Shown one piece after another: positions 46,441 to 55,100 of a DNA stretch of 64,000 bases; the stretch's first letter is position 1, and each line of letters starts with the position of its first letter. Below the pieces are notes generated by a model. The model did no database searches. It was not told the DNA's origin and saw only the letters and a list, made by a program, of their open reading frames with translations. This DNA comes from Lysobacter sp. cf310 (GTDB taxonomy: Bacteria; Pseudomonadota; Gammaproteobacteria; Xanthomonadales; Xanthomonadaceae). The stretch lies in assembly GCF_900114355.1 (NCBI RefSeq), contig NZ_FOSS01000004.1, positions 212,238 through 276,237 on the forward strand, written 5' to 3'. Made by a program: the position numbers and the translations under genes.

Positions 46441-46492
46441 CAGCCGCCGCGGCGCGCGCATGGCCGCCCCGGCGCGGCCTTACACTGGCCGC

Positions 46493-48223
46493 ATGTCCAT
46501 CGATTCCGTCGCCCTGGTCGAAGCCGACGCCGTCGCCGCGCAGATCCGCGAGGCCTTCGCCGATTACCACGCGCGCTTCGCCGCGATCACCCGGCGCGCC
46601 AAGGGCCGTTTCGAAACCTGCGACTGGAACGGCGCGCGCGACGACGCGGTCGCACGCATCGCCCTGTACGACCGCTGCGTGGCCGAGGCCAGCGATGCGC
46701 TGGACGCGCGCCTGGGCGCGCAGGCCCACGACCGCGCGCTGTGGTCGGCGGTGCATGCGCGTTACGCCGAACAGATCGAGCCGCTGCTGGATCGCGAGCT
46801 CTACAAGACCTTCTTCAACACCCTGACCCGGCGCTTCTTCAAGACCCGCGGGGTGGACGCGGCGATCGAGTTCGTGGCCCTGGACATCGAGCCCACCGAC
46901 GCCATCACCCACCCGGTCGCGCGCCACAGCTATGCGGTGTCGGAGGACCGGCTCACCGAAACCCTGATGCGGGTGCTGGACGATTACCCGTTCGCGGTGC
47001 CCTACGCGCACCGCACGCGCTGCGCGGCCGGGATCGCGGTGCGCTTGCAGGACGATCTGCACCACTGGGGTCCCAGCCCGGTGCGCGCGATCGAGCTGCT
47101 GGACGCGGTGTTCTACCGCGAGCGTCGCGCCTACCTGATCGGGCGGGTGTTCGGCGAGCGCGCGTTTTCGCCCTGCGTGATCGCCCTGGTCAACGACGGC
47201 GGCGCGCTGCGCGTCGATGCGGTGCTGACCTTGCGCGCCGACGTGGTCCAGTTGTTCAGTTACTCGCGCAGCTATTTCCACGCCGACCTCACCACGGTCG
47301 GCGACGCGGTGGTGTTCCTGCGCACCTTGCTGCCGGGCAAGCCGATCGACGAGCTCTACACCGTGCTCGGCCGCGCCAAGCAGGGCAAGACCGAACGCTA
47401 TCGCACCTTCTTCCGCCAGTTCGCGGCCCAGGCCGGCGAGCGCCTGGTGCGCGCCGACGGCGAGCGCGGCATGGTGATGGCGGTGTTCACCCTGCCCAGC
47501 TATCCGCTGGTGTTCAAACTGATCCGCGACCGCTTCGCCTATCCGAAGGAGATCGCGCGCACCGAAGTCGAGGCCAAGTACGCGCTGGTGTTCCACCACG
47601 ACCGCGTCGGCCGCCTGGTCGACGCCCAGCCATTCCGCTTCCTGCGCTTTCCGCGCGCGCGCTTCGCACCGGAGCTGCTGGAGGAACTGCTGAGCACCTG
47701 CGCCGGCAGCATCACCCAGGACGGCGACGATCTGGTCCTGCACCTGTGTTACGTGGAACGCCGGCTGCGGCCCTTGAACCTGTATCTGCGCGAGCAGCCG
47801 CTGGAGGCCGCGCGCGCCGCCGCGATCGACTACGGTCAGGCGATCAAGGATCTGGCCCTGGCCAACATCTTCCCCGGCGACTTGCTGCTGAAGAACTTCG
47901 GCGTCTCGCGCCACGGCCGCGCGGTGTTCTACGACTACGACGAGCTGTGCCTGGTCACCGATTGCCGCTTCCGCGCGGTGCCCGAGGCGCGCAATCACGA
48001 AGACGAGATGGAATCGGGGGCCTGGTTCTACGCGGCCGGCAACGACGTGTTCCCCGAGCAGTTCCCGCGCTTCCTCGGCCTGGCGCCGCCCCTGCTGGGC
48101 GCGCTGCTGCACGCGCACCCCGAGATCTTCCAGGTCGCCTGGTGGCAACAGGTGCAGGCCGCGCTGGTCGCCGGCCGCTACACCGACGTCGCGCCGTATC
48201 CCTTGGACCGGCGCCTGCCCTAG
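46493..48223 (+). CDS. aceK: isocitrate dehydrogenase kinase/phosphatase
   Basis: A 576-residue AceK, at normal family length. Conserved segments include [21 protein letters not shown] near the N-terminus, [18 protein letters not shown], the nucleotide loop [20 protein letters not shown] with [13 protein letters not shown], and the catalytic [20 protein letters not shown]. It phosphorylates and dephosphorylates Icd (encoded at 28861) to divert isocitrate to the glyoxylate shunt. The start ATG 46493 is 53 nt after the FAD dehydrogenase stop. aceA/aceB are not in this window. Confidence 0.95.
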   Translation: MSIDSVALVEADAVAAQIREAFADYHARFAAITRRAKGRFETCDWNGARDDAVARIALYDRCVAEASDALDARLGAQAHDRALWSAVHARYAEQIEPLLDRELYKTFFNTLTRRFFKTRGVDAAIEFVALDIEPTDAITHPVARHSYAVSEDRLTETLMRVLDDYPFAVPYAHRTRCAAGIAVRLQDDLHHWGPSPVRAIELLDAVFYRERRAYLIGRVFGERAFSPCVIALVNDGGALRVDAVLTLRADVVQLFSYSRSYFHADLTTVGDAVVFLRTLLPGKPIDELYTVLGRAKQGKTERYRTFFRQFAAQAGERLVRADGERGMVMAVFTLPSYPLVFKLIRDRFAYPKEIARTEVEAKYALVFHHDRVGRLVDAQPFRFLRFPRARFAPELLEELLSTCAGSITQDGDDLVLHLCYVERRLRPLNLYLREQPLEAARAAAIDYGQAIKDLALANIFPGDLLLKNFGVSRHGRAVFYDYDELCLVTDCRFRAVPEARNHEDEMESGAWFYAAGNDVFPEQFPRFLGLAPPLLGALLHAHPEIFQVAWWQQVQAALVAGRYTDVAPYPLDRRLP

Positions 48224-48226
48224 CGC

Positions 48227-48751
48227 TCAGCGCCAGCTGGACGGATCGATCGGCAGGTCCATGCGCGGGTCGTGCACCAGCAGGCGGTCGTCGGCGCCGA
48301 GCAGGTCGGGATACACCACCAGGTTCAGGCCGCCGATGCGGCGGGTGGACGGGAACACGACCGCGGCCAGGCCGGCGGCGCGCACGTCGTCGGCGATCAC
48401 CCAGCTCGGCGGTTCGATCTCGTCCAGGAAGGCCAGGCGCTTCCAGTTGCAGGACAGCTCCTGCCACAGCGGCGCCCATTGCGCGGGGTCGTAACCGGCG
48501 CGGAAATCGGCCACGCGCGCGATGCTGACGCGGTAGGCGACCAGGGTACCGGGGCGCACCAGCGGATCGTCCTGGCGGAATTCCTCGATCGCGGTTTCCG
48601 GTTCCAGCGCCAGATACAGCGCGTCGATGCCGGGGCGGTTGAGGCGGCCGCCGGCCACGGCCGCGCCGGCGCCGCTGAGCGGCTGGAACGACCAGCGCGG
48701 GGTGTGCATGCGATACGCCGGGAGCTCCGGCCCCAGCCCCGCGAGGATCAT
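48227..48751 (-). CDS. RES-domain toxin
   Basis: A 174-residue RES-domain protein. The family motifs are spread as TPRWSFQPLSGAGAAVAGGR with LNRPGIDALYLALEPETAIE, then YDPAQWAPLWQELSCNWKRL and STRRIGGLNLVVYPDLL. RES toxins (MbcT/Res) degrade NAD+ in the cell. It is encoded with the upstream antitoxin, overlapping by 4 nt (ATGA), so the two are translated together. The gene ends 4 nt before the aceK stop on the other strand. Confidence 0.85.
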   Translation of the reverse strand: MILAGLGPELPAYRMHTPRWSFQPLSGAGAAVAGGRLNRPGIDALYLALEPETAIEEFRQDDPLVRPGTLVAYRVSIARVADFRAGYDPAQWAPLWQELSCNWKRLAFLDEIEPPSWVIADDVRAAGLAAVVFPSTRRIGGLNLVVYPDLLGADDRLLVHDPRMDLPIDPSSWR

Positions 48752-49119
48752 CCGGTGGCGCCGCCTTCCAGCGTCGCCAGGTAGCGGATCACGGCTTCGG
48801 ACTTGCCGTCGCGCACCAGATCGGCCGCGGTCTGGTAACCGAACTCGGCGATCGGGTGATTGATGAACCAGAACAGGGTGCGCTCGCGGTCGTCGTTCAC
48901 GCGGTAGGCCGCGGCCAGCACTTTGACGATGTCGCGCAGGGCGCCTTGCAGCTGCGCCGACTCCGGATTGCCGGTGACGGTGTTGCGGTGCACGCGCGCC
49001 AGGCCGGCCAGGTCGCTCACGCCCATGTGCAGGGCCTGGGCCATCCGCACCGGCGACAGAGTCGGGCGCGAGGGCTCGCGTAGGGTTTCGAGGAAGGTGT
49101 CGAAGGCGGCGGCGGACAC
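48748..49119 (-). CDS. Xre/MbcA/ParS-type antitoxin
   Basis: A 123-residue protein: N-terminal Xre-like helix-turn-helix (about 20-55; MAQALHMGVSDLAGLARVHR, NTVTGNPESA) and a C-terminal MbcA/ParS toxin-binding domain (about 81-120; RTLFWFINHPIAEFGYQTAA, DLVRDGKSEAVIRYLATLEG). Start is a GTG at 49119 with aggag 7 nt upstream. It neutralises the RES toxin and is expected to repress its own promoter; a candidate promoter lies at 49146-49173. Confidence 0.85.
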   Translation of the reverse strand: MSAAAFDTFLETLREPSRPTLSPVRMAQALHMGVSDLAGLARVHRNTVTGNPESAQLQGALRDIVKVLAAAYRVNDDRERTLFWFINHPIAEFGYQTAADLVRDGKSEAVIRYLATLEGGATG

Positions 49120-49145
49120 GGCGGGCTCCTGCTCGGTTTGGGCCC

Positions 49146-49173
49146 ATGATACGCCTAAATATTGCACAAGCAA
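49146..49173 (-). promoter_or_regulatory. candidate promoter of the RES-Xre operon
   Basis: On the minus strand: ttgctt, a 16-bp spacer gtgcaatatttaggcg, then tatcat, ending 27 nt before the GTG of the antitoxin. The box is AT-rich compared with its surroundings. Confidence 0.4.
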
Positions 49174-49186
49174 GGCCCGGTTCCGC

Positions 49187-49216
49187 CTAAAGCAAAGGCC
49201 CGGACGAACCGGGCCT
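49187..49216 (-). terminator. terminator of the small peptide gene
   Basis: On the minus strand: stem aggcccgg / ccgggcct (loop ttcgt) then ttgctttag. It lies 34 nt after the peptide stop and before the toxin-antitoxin promoter, isolating the peptide gene as its own transcript. Confidence 0.6.
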
Positions 49217-49249
49217 GCTAGGGGAGGGAGCGCAGACGAGCCGCCGCCA

Positions 49250-49441
49250 TCAGCAGCACGCGCCAATCGCGCCTGGGCTGGCGCAGCGGGCGGCGGCTTG
49301 CGGGACCCCCGCCAGGATGGGCTTGGGAACCACCGCCTTGGCCTCGGCGGCCGGCACGGCCTCGGGCGGGTCGAAGAAGCGGTGATCGGTCAGGTACCCC
49401 TGCATGAACAGCAGGTCCTTGTAGATGCTCAAGACGCTCAT
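49250..49441 (-). CDS. 63-residue peptide ending in Ala-Cys-Cys
   Basis: A short gene with a strong ribosome-binding site (aggag, 7 nt before ATG). The product has an N-terminal MSVLSIYKDLLFMQGYLTDH, a Pro/Ala-rich middle and a C-terminal tail with three Cys in the last 11 residues (CASPGAIGACC). No signal peptide. Own terminator downstream and divergent from a LysR gene, 128 bp away. The order of conserved leader-like N-terminus followed by short Cys-rich end would suit a precursor peptide, but no maturation enzyme is adjacent. Alternatively a small regulatory protein of a Lysobacter family I cannot name. Confidence 0.6.
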   Translation of the reverse strand: MSVLSIYKDLLFMQGYLTDHRFFDPPEAVPAAEAKAVVPKPILAGVPQAAARCASPGAIGACC

Positions 49442-49498
49442 GACGTGCTCCTGGCGGGACGGGCGCCGGTCCGGAATGGACTGGCTAGTTGAGTAAGG

Positions 49499-49555
49499 TG
49501 CAAGTTACGCTTAGGCTAGGCCTTGAAAAAGCGATCATTCTGCAAGTCAGCCTTG
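49499..49555. promoter_or_regulatory. candidate LysR operator: direct repeat spaced 42 bp
   Basis: tgcaagttacgctt (49499-49512) and tgcaagtcagcctt (49541-49554) agree at 11 of 14 positions and are 42 bp apart, four helical turns, in the 127-bp region shared by the peptide gene and the LysR gene. Confidence 0.4.
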
Positions 49556-49568
49556 AGCAGGATTCAAG

Positions 49569-50516
49569 ATGAGCCGCCCCCCTCTGCACGCCCTGCTGGG
49601 CTTCGCCGCGGCCGCCCGCAGCGGCAACCTGACCCGCGCCGCAGGCTCGATGCACCTCACCGTGAGTGCCTTGAGCCACCAGATCCGTGCACTTGAGGAG
49701 CGCCTCGGGCGGCGCCTGTTCGATCGCGGTCCGCGCGGGGTCAAGCTGACCGCCGACGGCGAGCGCCTGATGAACCGGATCGCGCCGCACCTGGAGGCGC
49801 TGGACCACGCCCTGCGCCCCTACGCGCCCTGCCGCGACGACGTGCTCACCCTGAGCCTGATGGCCTCGATGGCCTCGGCCTGGCTGGTGCCGCGGCTGGG
49901 CGATTTCCTGGCCCTGCACCCGCAGCTGGAGCTCAACCTGCAGTCCAGCACGCGCCTGGTCGATTTCGAACGCGAAACCAATGTCGACGCCGCCCTGCGC
50001 GGCGGCTACGGCGGCTGGCCGGGCGTGGTGATCGAGCACCTGTTCGACGAGACCCTGACCCCGGTGGCCAGCCCCAAGCTGGTCGAGCGCATGGGCGGGC
50101 TGCCGGCGCTGGAGGATCTGCAGCGCTGGCCGCTGCTCGGCGATCCGGCCGATCACTGGCGCGACTGGTTCGAGCACTACGGCGGCCGCGAACCCAACCG
50201 CTACGTCGCCCACTTCGACGATTCCGAGACCATGCACCGCGCCGCCGTCGAAGGCATGGGCGTCGCGCTGGCACGCATGGCGCGCACGCGCTTGCTGATC
50301 GAGAACGGCCAGCTGGTGTCGCTGCGCCCCGAACGCCTGCGCACCGACTACGCCCATTACCTGGTGTACCCGCAGCGCTCGGCCGATCACGCCGGCCTGC
50401 TCGCGTTCCGCGGCTGGGTGCACGAACAGGCCCAGGCCTATGTGCAGCGCATGCACGACACCCTGCCCAGCGACGAAGCGCTGACGCGGCCGGTGCGCAA
50501 GCACTCGCAGACCTGA
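49569..50516 (+). CDS. LysR-family (GcvA-like) transcriptional regulator
   Basis: A 315-residue LysR regulator: helix-turn-helix about 5-65 (SGNLTRAAGSMHLTVSALSH, QIRALEERLGRRLFDRGPRG) and effector domain (LMASMASAWLVPRLGDFL, DAALRGGYGGWPGVVIEHL). This GcvA-like subtype has a GVKLTADGE turn after the DNA-binding part. Divergent from the 63-residue peptide gene, its probable target. Effector unknown. Confidence 0.88.
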   Translation: MSRPPLHALLGFAAAARSGNLTRAAGSMHLTVSALSHQIRALEERLGRRLFDRGPRGVKLTADGERLMNRIAPHLEALDHALRPYAPCRDDVLTLSLMASMASAWLVPRLGDFLALHPQLELNLQSSTRLVDFERETNVDAALRGGYGGWPGVVIEHLFDETLTPVASPKLVERMGGLPALEDLQRWPLLGDPADHWRDWFEHYGGREPNRYVAHFDDSETMHRAAVEGMGVALARMARTRLLIENGQLVSLRPERLRTDYAHYLVYPQRSADHAGLLAFRGWVHEQAQAYVQRMHDTLPSDEALTRPVRKHSQT

Positions 50517-50595
50517 GCGGGTCCGGGACCACCGGCACTGGCCGCTAACGCGGCAGCGGTTAGGCTGATCGCCCTTTCCGCTCCGAGGCCGACGC

Positions 50596-51459
50596 ATGAC
50601 CGCTCTCCCCTTGCACCGTCCCTTGCTGATCGCCGTGATCGCCGCCGCGCTCGGCCTGGGCGCCGCGTCGGTCGAAGCCAAGCCACCCGCCGCGAAAGCG
50701 GCCGCGGCCACGAAAGCCGCCGGCTTCGAGCGCGTGCTCGCCGGCGACTGGCGCAACGAAAAGAACCGCGCCCGCGACGTCTATCGCCACCCGGCCCAGA
50801 CCCTGGGCTTCTTCGGCGTGAAGCCGGGCCAGACCGTCATCGAAATCACCCCCGGCGGCGGCTGGTACAGCGAAGTCCTGGCGCCCTACCTCAAGGACGA
50901 CGGCCAGTACGTCGCCGCGGTGTGGGACGACGCGATTCCGGACCAGCCCAAGTACCGCTACAGCCTCAACACCCAGCTGCGCGCCAAGTTCGCCGACAGC
51001 CCGGCGATCTACGGCAAGCCCGACGTGCGCGTGTTCGACCCCAAGGCGCCGAACTTCGGCCCGGCCGGCGGCGCCGACGTGGTGCTGACCTTCCGCAACG
51101 CCCACAACTGGGTCTCCGACGGCAACGCGCCGGCCTACTTCAAGGCCTTCTTCGACGCGCTCAAGCCCGGCGGCGTGCTCGGCGTGGTCGATCACCGCGC
51201 CAAGCCCGGCACCGATCTGGAGGCGATGAAGAAGTCCGGCTACCTCACCGAAGCGCTGGTGATCGAACTGGCCCAGGGCGCCGGCTTCGTGCTCGACGAG
51301 AAGAGCGAGGTCAACGCCAATCCCAAGGACACCGCCGACCATCCCAACGGCGTGTGGACCCTGCCGCCCAGCAACCAGCACGACGCCGCCGACGACGCCA
51401 AATACAAGGCGATCGGCGAAAGCGACCGCATGACCCTGCGCTTCAAGAAGCCGGGCTGA
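50596..51459 (+). CDS. exported class I methyltransferase-like protein
   Basis: A 287-residue protein with a clear signal peptide (PLLIAVIAAALGLGAASVEA) followed by an Ala/Lys linker and a methyltransferase-like Rossmann domain: AQTLGFFGVKPGQTVIEITPG then GGWYSEVLAPYL (SAM motif I), and HRAKPGTDLEAMKKSGYLTE further on. The family of exported methyltransferase-like proteins is recognised in many proteobacteria, though SAM is not expected in the periplasm, so the true activity is unclear. C-terminal residues RMTLRFKKPG close the fold. Confidence 0.82.
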   Translation: MTALPLHRPLLIAVIAAALGLGAASVEAKPPAAKAAAATKAAGFERVLAGDWRNEKNRARDVYRHPAQTLGFFGVKPGQTVIEITPGGGWYSEVLAPYLKDDGQYVAAVWDDAIPDQPKYRYSLNTQLRAKFADSPAIYGKPDVRVFDPKAPNFGPAGGADVVLTFRNAHNWVSDGNAPAYFKAFFDALKPGGVLGVVDHRAKPGTDLEAMKKSGYLTEALVIELAQGAGFVLDEKSEVNANPKDTADHPNGVWTLPPSNQHDAADDAKYKAIGESDRMTLRFKKPG

Positions 51460-51593
51460 GGACGACCGCGCAGCGCGCTTGCGGCCAAGCCGCGGGCGCG
51501 CTGCGCGACTCGCGCGGCGAGTGCGGCGTGCGCAGGTCGCAACGCAATCGCGTTCCAGTACAGTGCATGCAAAAGGACGTTGGGGACGGTGGG

Positions 51594-52958
51594 ATGGCTG
51601 GACGAACTACGACGCGGCTCCTGTTCGCGGGGCTGAGTGTCGCGTTGATACTCGCAGTCGCCGTTGCCTTGCTGATACTGATGCCCAACCTGCGCAGCGC
51701 CGACTACTGGAGCTCGCTGCGCGACGCGGCCCTGGGCGCGCCGACACCGCCTCCGGCGCCCGGGCCGGAGCTCACCGCCGAAGTCCCCGCGACCGACACC
51801 GCGACGGTCGCGGCCGTCGAAGCAGTACCGGGCGCGGAAAACAACGCGGTCGCAGCGGCCGAGCCCGACACCAGTTCGCTGGACGTGTTGCCGGGCCCGT
51901 ATCGGAACCTGGCCGCCGCCGCGTTGCCGTACGCGCTGCAGCCCGACGTCCGCTACGAAGGCCGTCTCGATACGCAAGATCTGCCGCCCGACGTGCTGCC
52001 GTCCTCGGTGGAGGAAGCGCTGGAGCACAGCGTGGACTCGGCCTCGGACGAGGAAAGCCAGGCCGTAGCGGCCGTGGAAATGGAACGTGCGATCCGCCAA
52101 CGCGGCAAGGCCGGCGCCGACGTCTGCGCCGGCGCGGACCTGCAGGCCGGACAGCGCGCGCTGATGCGCCGGCGCGAGTTCGTGCTGCCGTGGGTGCGCA
52201 GCGGCGACCTGGTGATGATCCAGGGCGCCTTCCCGGGCAACGCGTTCCAGCGTGCCAAGCTCGCCGGCGGTAGGCCCTTGGGGGCCAAGCCGGAGGTGTC
52301 GATGGCGGTGCACGGCCCGAGCTTCGAGTACTTCCGCGCCAGCCTCAACAACGAGCGCGGCGCGCAGCCCGACGACAAGGAACGGCTGGCGCTGGTGTTC
52401 AAAGCCGAGAAAGACGGCGCCTACCGGCTCATCGTCAAGGTCGACGATTGCACGACGGCCAGCTCGATTGCCTACGCGCTGCAAGTGCGGCGCCGCGGCG
52501 CGCGCACGCAGAGCGCGGCCGAGGCCACGCCGGCGACGACGCGCACGCAGGCACTGCCGGCAAGCAGCCTGCCGCTGGTCGAGATCGGCGACACCTATCA
52601 GGGCCGCCTGCATCCCGCGCGGCCGCTCAAAGGCGCTTATTCGCCGTCCACCTTGTACTCGACGCTGTTCCAGGACATGCGCATCGGGCCGCTGGTCAAG
52701 GGCAAGCGCTATCTGATCGAGGTCGCCAGCCCGGACGTCGATCCGGCGCTGCAGCTGTTCCAGCGCGGCCCGCTGGTCGGCGACACCTCGCCGCGCCAGG
52801 ACACCGATGGCGGCGCGCACGGCAACGCGATGCTGGTCTACCAGCCCACGCTGGACGGCCCGCACATCCTGCGCGTGCTCGGCACCGATCCGCGCGATAT
52901 CGAACGCGAGCACGCGAGCTTCGGCTACCAGGTGCGCGTGAGCGAATGGACGCAATGA
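51594..52958 (+). CDS. membrane-anchored protein with PPC-like beta-sandwich domains
   Basis: A 454-residue protein with one N-terminal membrane helix (LLFAGLSVALILAVAVALLI) and a long extracytoplasmic part. A Pro/Ala-rich stretch (about 45-90) is followed by two beta-sandwich-like regions: one about 175-295 (REFVLPWVRSGDLVMIQGAF, RLIVKVDDCTTASSIAYAL) and one about 345-450 (VEIGDTYQGRLHPARPLKGA, YLIEVASPDVDPALQLFQRG, NAMLVYQPTLDGPHILRVLG). The second resembles bacterial pre-peptidase C-terminal (PPC) domains. A further in-frame ATG lies 9 codons upstream (51567). Function unknown. Confidence 0.72.
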   Translation: MAGRTTTRLLFAGLSVALILAVAVALLILMPNLRSADYWSSLRDAALGAPTPPPAPGPELTAEVPATDTATVAAVEAVPGAENNAVAAAEPDTSSLDVLPGPYRNLAAAALPYALQPDVRYEGRLDTQDLPPDVLPSSVEEALEHSVDSASDEESQAVAAVEMERAIRQRGKAGADVCAGADLQAGQRALMRRREFVLPWVRSGDLVMIQGAFPGNAFQRAKLAGGRPLGAKPEVSMAVHGPSFEYFRASLNNERGAQPDDKERLALVFKAEKDGAYRLIVKVDDCTTASSIAYALQVRRRGARTQSAAEATPATTRTQALPASSLPLVEIGDTYQGRLHPARPLKGAYSPSTLYSTLFQDMRIGPLVKGKRYLIEVASPDVDPALQLFQRGPLVGDTSPRQDTDGGAHGNAMLVYQPTLDGPHILRVLGTDPRDIEREHASFGYQVRVSEWTQ

Positions 52959-53077
52959 GCGCGGCTGCGATCAGCTCGGGCTCGATCCCTCGTCGCTAGG
53001 CGGGGACCGAGTGTCGGACGCCGCCGCCTGCACCGTCGGTGTTTGGCGGCAGGCGCGGCCTCGGCGATCATGCGCGC

Positions 53078-53611
53078 ATGCTGATCGCGTTCAACAAGCC
53101 TTACGGGGTGCTCTGCCAGTTCACCGACCGCAGCCTGCCCCCGCGGCCGACCCTGGCCGGCTTCGGTTTGCCGCCGGACGTGTATGCGGCCGGGCGCCTG
53201 GATCATGACAGCGAAGGCCTGCTGCTGCTCACCGACGACGGCGGCCTCGCGCATCGGCTCACCGATCCGCGTCATAAGCAGAGCAAGACCTATTGGGTGC
53301 AGGTCGAGGGCGATCCTTCCGAGGCGCAGCTGCACGCGCTGCGCGAGGGCGTGGACCTCAACGACGGCCGCACCCGTCCCGCTCAAGCGACACGCATCGA
53401 GACGCCGACACTGTGGCCGCGCGATCCGCCGGTGCGCTTTCGCAAGACCGTGCCGGATGCGTGGTTGGCGCTGACCATCGGCGAAGGCCGCAATCGCCAG
53501 GTGCGGCGCATGACCGCGGCGGTGGGGCTGCCGACGCTGCGGCTGGTGCGCGTGGCGATCGCCGAGCATCGGTTGGACGGGTTGGCGCCGGGGGCGTGGC
53601 GGGAGCTCTAG
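53078..53611 (+). CDS. rluE: 23S rRNA pseudouridine synthase, RluE type
   Basis: A 177-residue RsuA/RluB-E-F-type pseudouridine synthase lacking the N-terminal S4 domain, as expected for RluE (U2457 of 23S rRNA). Motif I AFNKPYGVLCQFT, the catalytic Asp in AGRLDHDSEGLLLLT, SKTYWVQVEG and the RNA-contact GEGRNRQVRRMTAAVGLPTL are clear. The start 53078 is the first ATG giving the family beginning MLIAFNKPYG. Confidence 0.88.
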   Translation: MLIAFNKPYGVLCQFTDRSLPPRPTLAGFGLPPDVYAAGRLDHDSEGLLLLTDDGGLAHRLTDPRHKQSKTYWVQVEGDPSEAQLHALREGVDLNDGRTRPAQATRIETPTLWPRDPPVRFRKTVPDAWLALTIGEGRNRQVRRMTAAVGLPTLRLVRVAIAEHRLDGLAPGAWREL

Positions 53612-53644
53612 CGCCATCGGAGTTCGCCGCCGTTCGGGGTGTCG

Positions 53645-53838
53645 CGATCGCGGCTTACGCCGCTCCCACAGAAAGCCCATCGCCGCTTTGGGGTAGGAGC
53701 GGCGTAAGCCGCGATCACGCCACCTCAGGCACCGCGCACGCCACCTGCCCTCTGTAGGAGCGGCGCAAGCCGCGACCGCGCCACCACAGACACCGCGCAA
53801 GCGCCGCGCTTTCTGTGGGAGCGGCGTAAGCCGCGATT
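53645..53838. repeat. four ggagcggcg-agccgcga palindromes
   Basis: Copies at 53645-53670 (inverse), 53693-53717, 53753-53777 and 53815-53838 (forward) between convergent rluE and EamA genes. The 295-bp gap 53612-53906 has no gene. Confidence 0.85.
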
Positions 53839-53906
53839 CGCGCTAGCGATGCGGCGACGTCGCCACCGAATGACGCGTCGCTACCGCGCACACCCGCGCA
53901 TCCCCC

Positions 53907-54890
53907 TCAATCCCGCTCCGCCATCGGCGGCGCCACCGGCACCGAGTTCGCGCCCGGCCGGGTCAGGATCAATACCCCGCCCAGCACCACCGCGGTGCCC
54001 ACGATCTGCACCGGCGTGATCGCCTCGCCCAGCACCCAGCCGCCCAGGAACACCAGCGACACCGGCCCCAGCACCGACAGCTGGGCGGCGGTGCCGGCGC
54101 CCAGGCGCGCGACCGCGGCCATGGTGAAAGTCACCGGCAGGAAGGTGCAGAACAGCGCATTCGCCGCGGCCAGGCCGTAGACCGGCCAGGGCAGCTGCAG
54201 CAGGTGCGCGGGATCGCGCGCGATCAGGTAGTGGATCAGCGTGGCCGCGGTCGACACCACCATCGCGTAGGCGACCAGGCGCAGCGAGCCGATGCGCTGG
54301 ATCAGCTGCCCCGACATCGCCAGGTACAGCGCGTAGCAGAACGCCGCCATCAGCACGAGCGCGCTGCCCAGCAGCACGTGCTCGCCTTCCACGCGCAGGT
54401 TCTCGACCATCACCAGGGCCACGCCGGCGTAGCTGACCGCCATCGCGATCCATTCCTTGCGCGCGACCTTGCGCCCGAACGCGAACACGCCCATCAGCAG
54501 CACGAAGGTCGGGTTGAGGAACAGGATCAGGCGTTCCAGCGAGACCGGCACGTATTCCAGGCCCCAGAAGTCGAGCAGGCTGGACAGGTAGTAGCCGAGC
54601 ACGCCCAGCACCACGATCAGGCCCAGGTCGCGCCGGCTCAGGCCGTCGCCGCGCGCGCGGGCGCGGCGGGTCTCGCGCAGGCCCAGCAGCGCGAACAAGG
54701 GCAGCGACAGCGACATGCGCAGCGCCATCACGTCCAGGGCGTCGATGCCGTAGCGGTACTGCAGCTTGGCCAGGATCGCCTTGGCCGAAAACAGGATCGC
54801 GCCGGCCGCGGCCAGACTCAGGCCGAGGCGCCGCGCGGCGGGGTCGTGGGTGGGGGTCACGGCGGGTTCGCGAAGACGGAGCCCGGCCAT
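53907..54890 (-). CDS. EamA/DMT-family transporter
   Basis: A 327-residue membrane protein of the drug/metabolite transporter type with ten predicted helices in two EamA repeats: LGLSLAAAGAILFSAKAILA, VSLERLILFLNPTFVLLMGV, and GSALVLMAAFCYALYLAMSG, PVSLVFLGGWVLGEAITPVQ. Ends GANSVPVAPPMAERD. ATG 54890 is used; a GTG at 54860 is also possible. Probably effluxes amino acids or metabolites; no regulator adjacent. Confidence 0.85.
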   Translation of the reverse strand: MAGLRLREPAVTPTHDPAARRLGLSLAAAGAILFSAKAILAKLQYRYGIDALDVMALRMSLSLPLFALLGLRETRRARARGDGLSRRDLGLIVVLGVLGYYLSSLLDFWGLEYVPVSLERLILFLNPTFVLLMGVFAFGRKVARKEWIAMAVSYAGVALVMVENLRVEGEHVLLGSALVLMAAFCYALYLAMSGQLIQRIGSLRLVAYAMVVSTAATLIHYLIARDPAHLLQLPWPVYGLAAANALFCTFLPVTFTMAAVARLGAGTAAQLSVLGPVSLVFLGGWVLGEAITPVQIVGTAVVLGGVLILTRPGANSVPVAPPMAERD

Positions 54891-55100
54891 GATAGCCGCC
54901 GCGCCGGGGCCGGCCGTGGCGGCCGCCGGGGAGCCGGCGAACCCGGACGGCGGCGGCCGCAAATCGAGGCGCCGACGGCACCCGCCGGACCCGCCCGCGG
55001 CGGCCCCGACGGCGACGTTGCGAACGCCGGTGAATGGTTCAGACTGTCCCCGGAAACGCGCTGCTACGCCGCGAAATATTCTGTTAAGTTGCCACCATAA

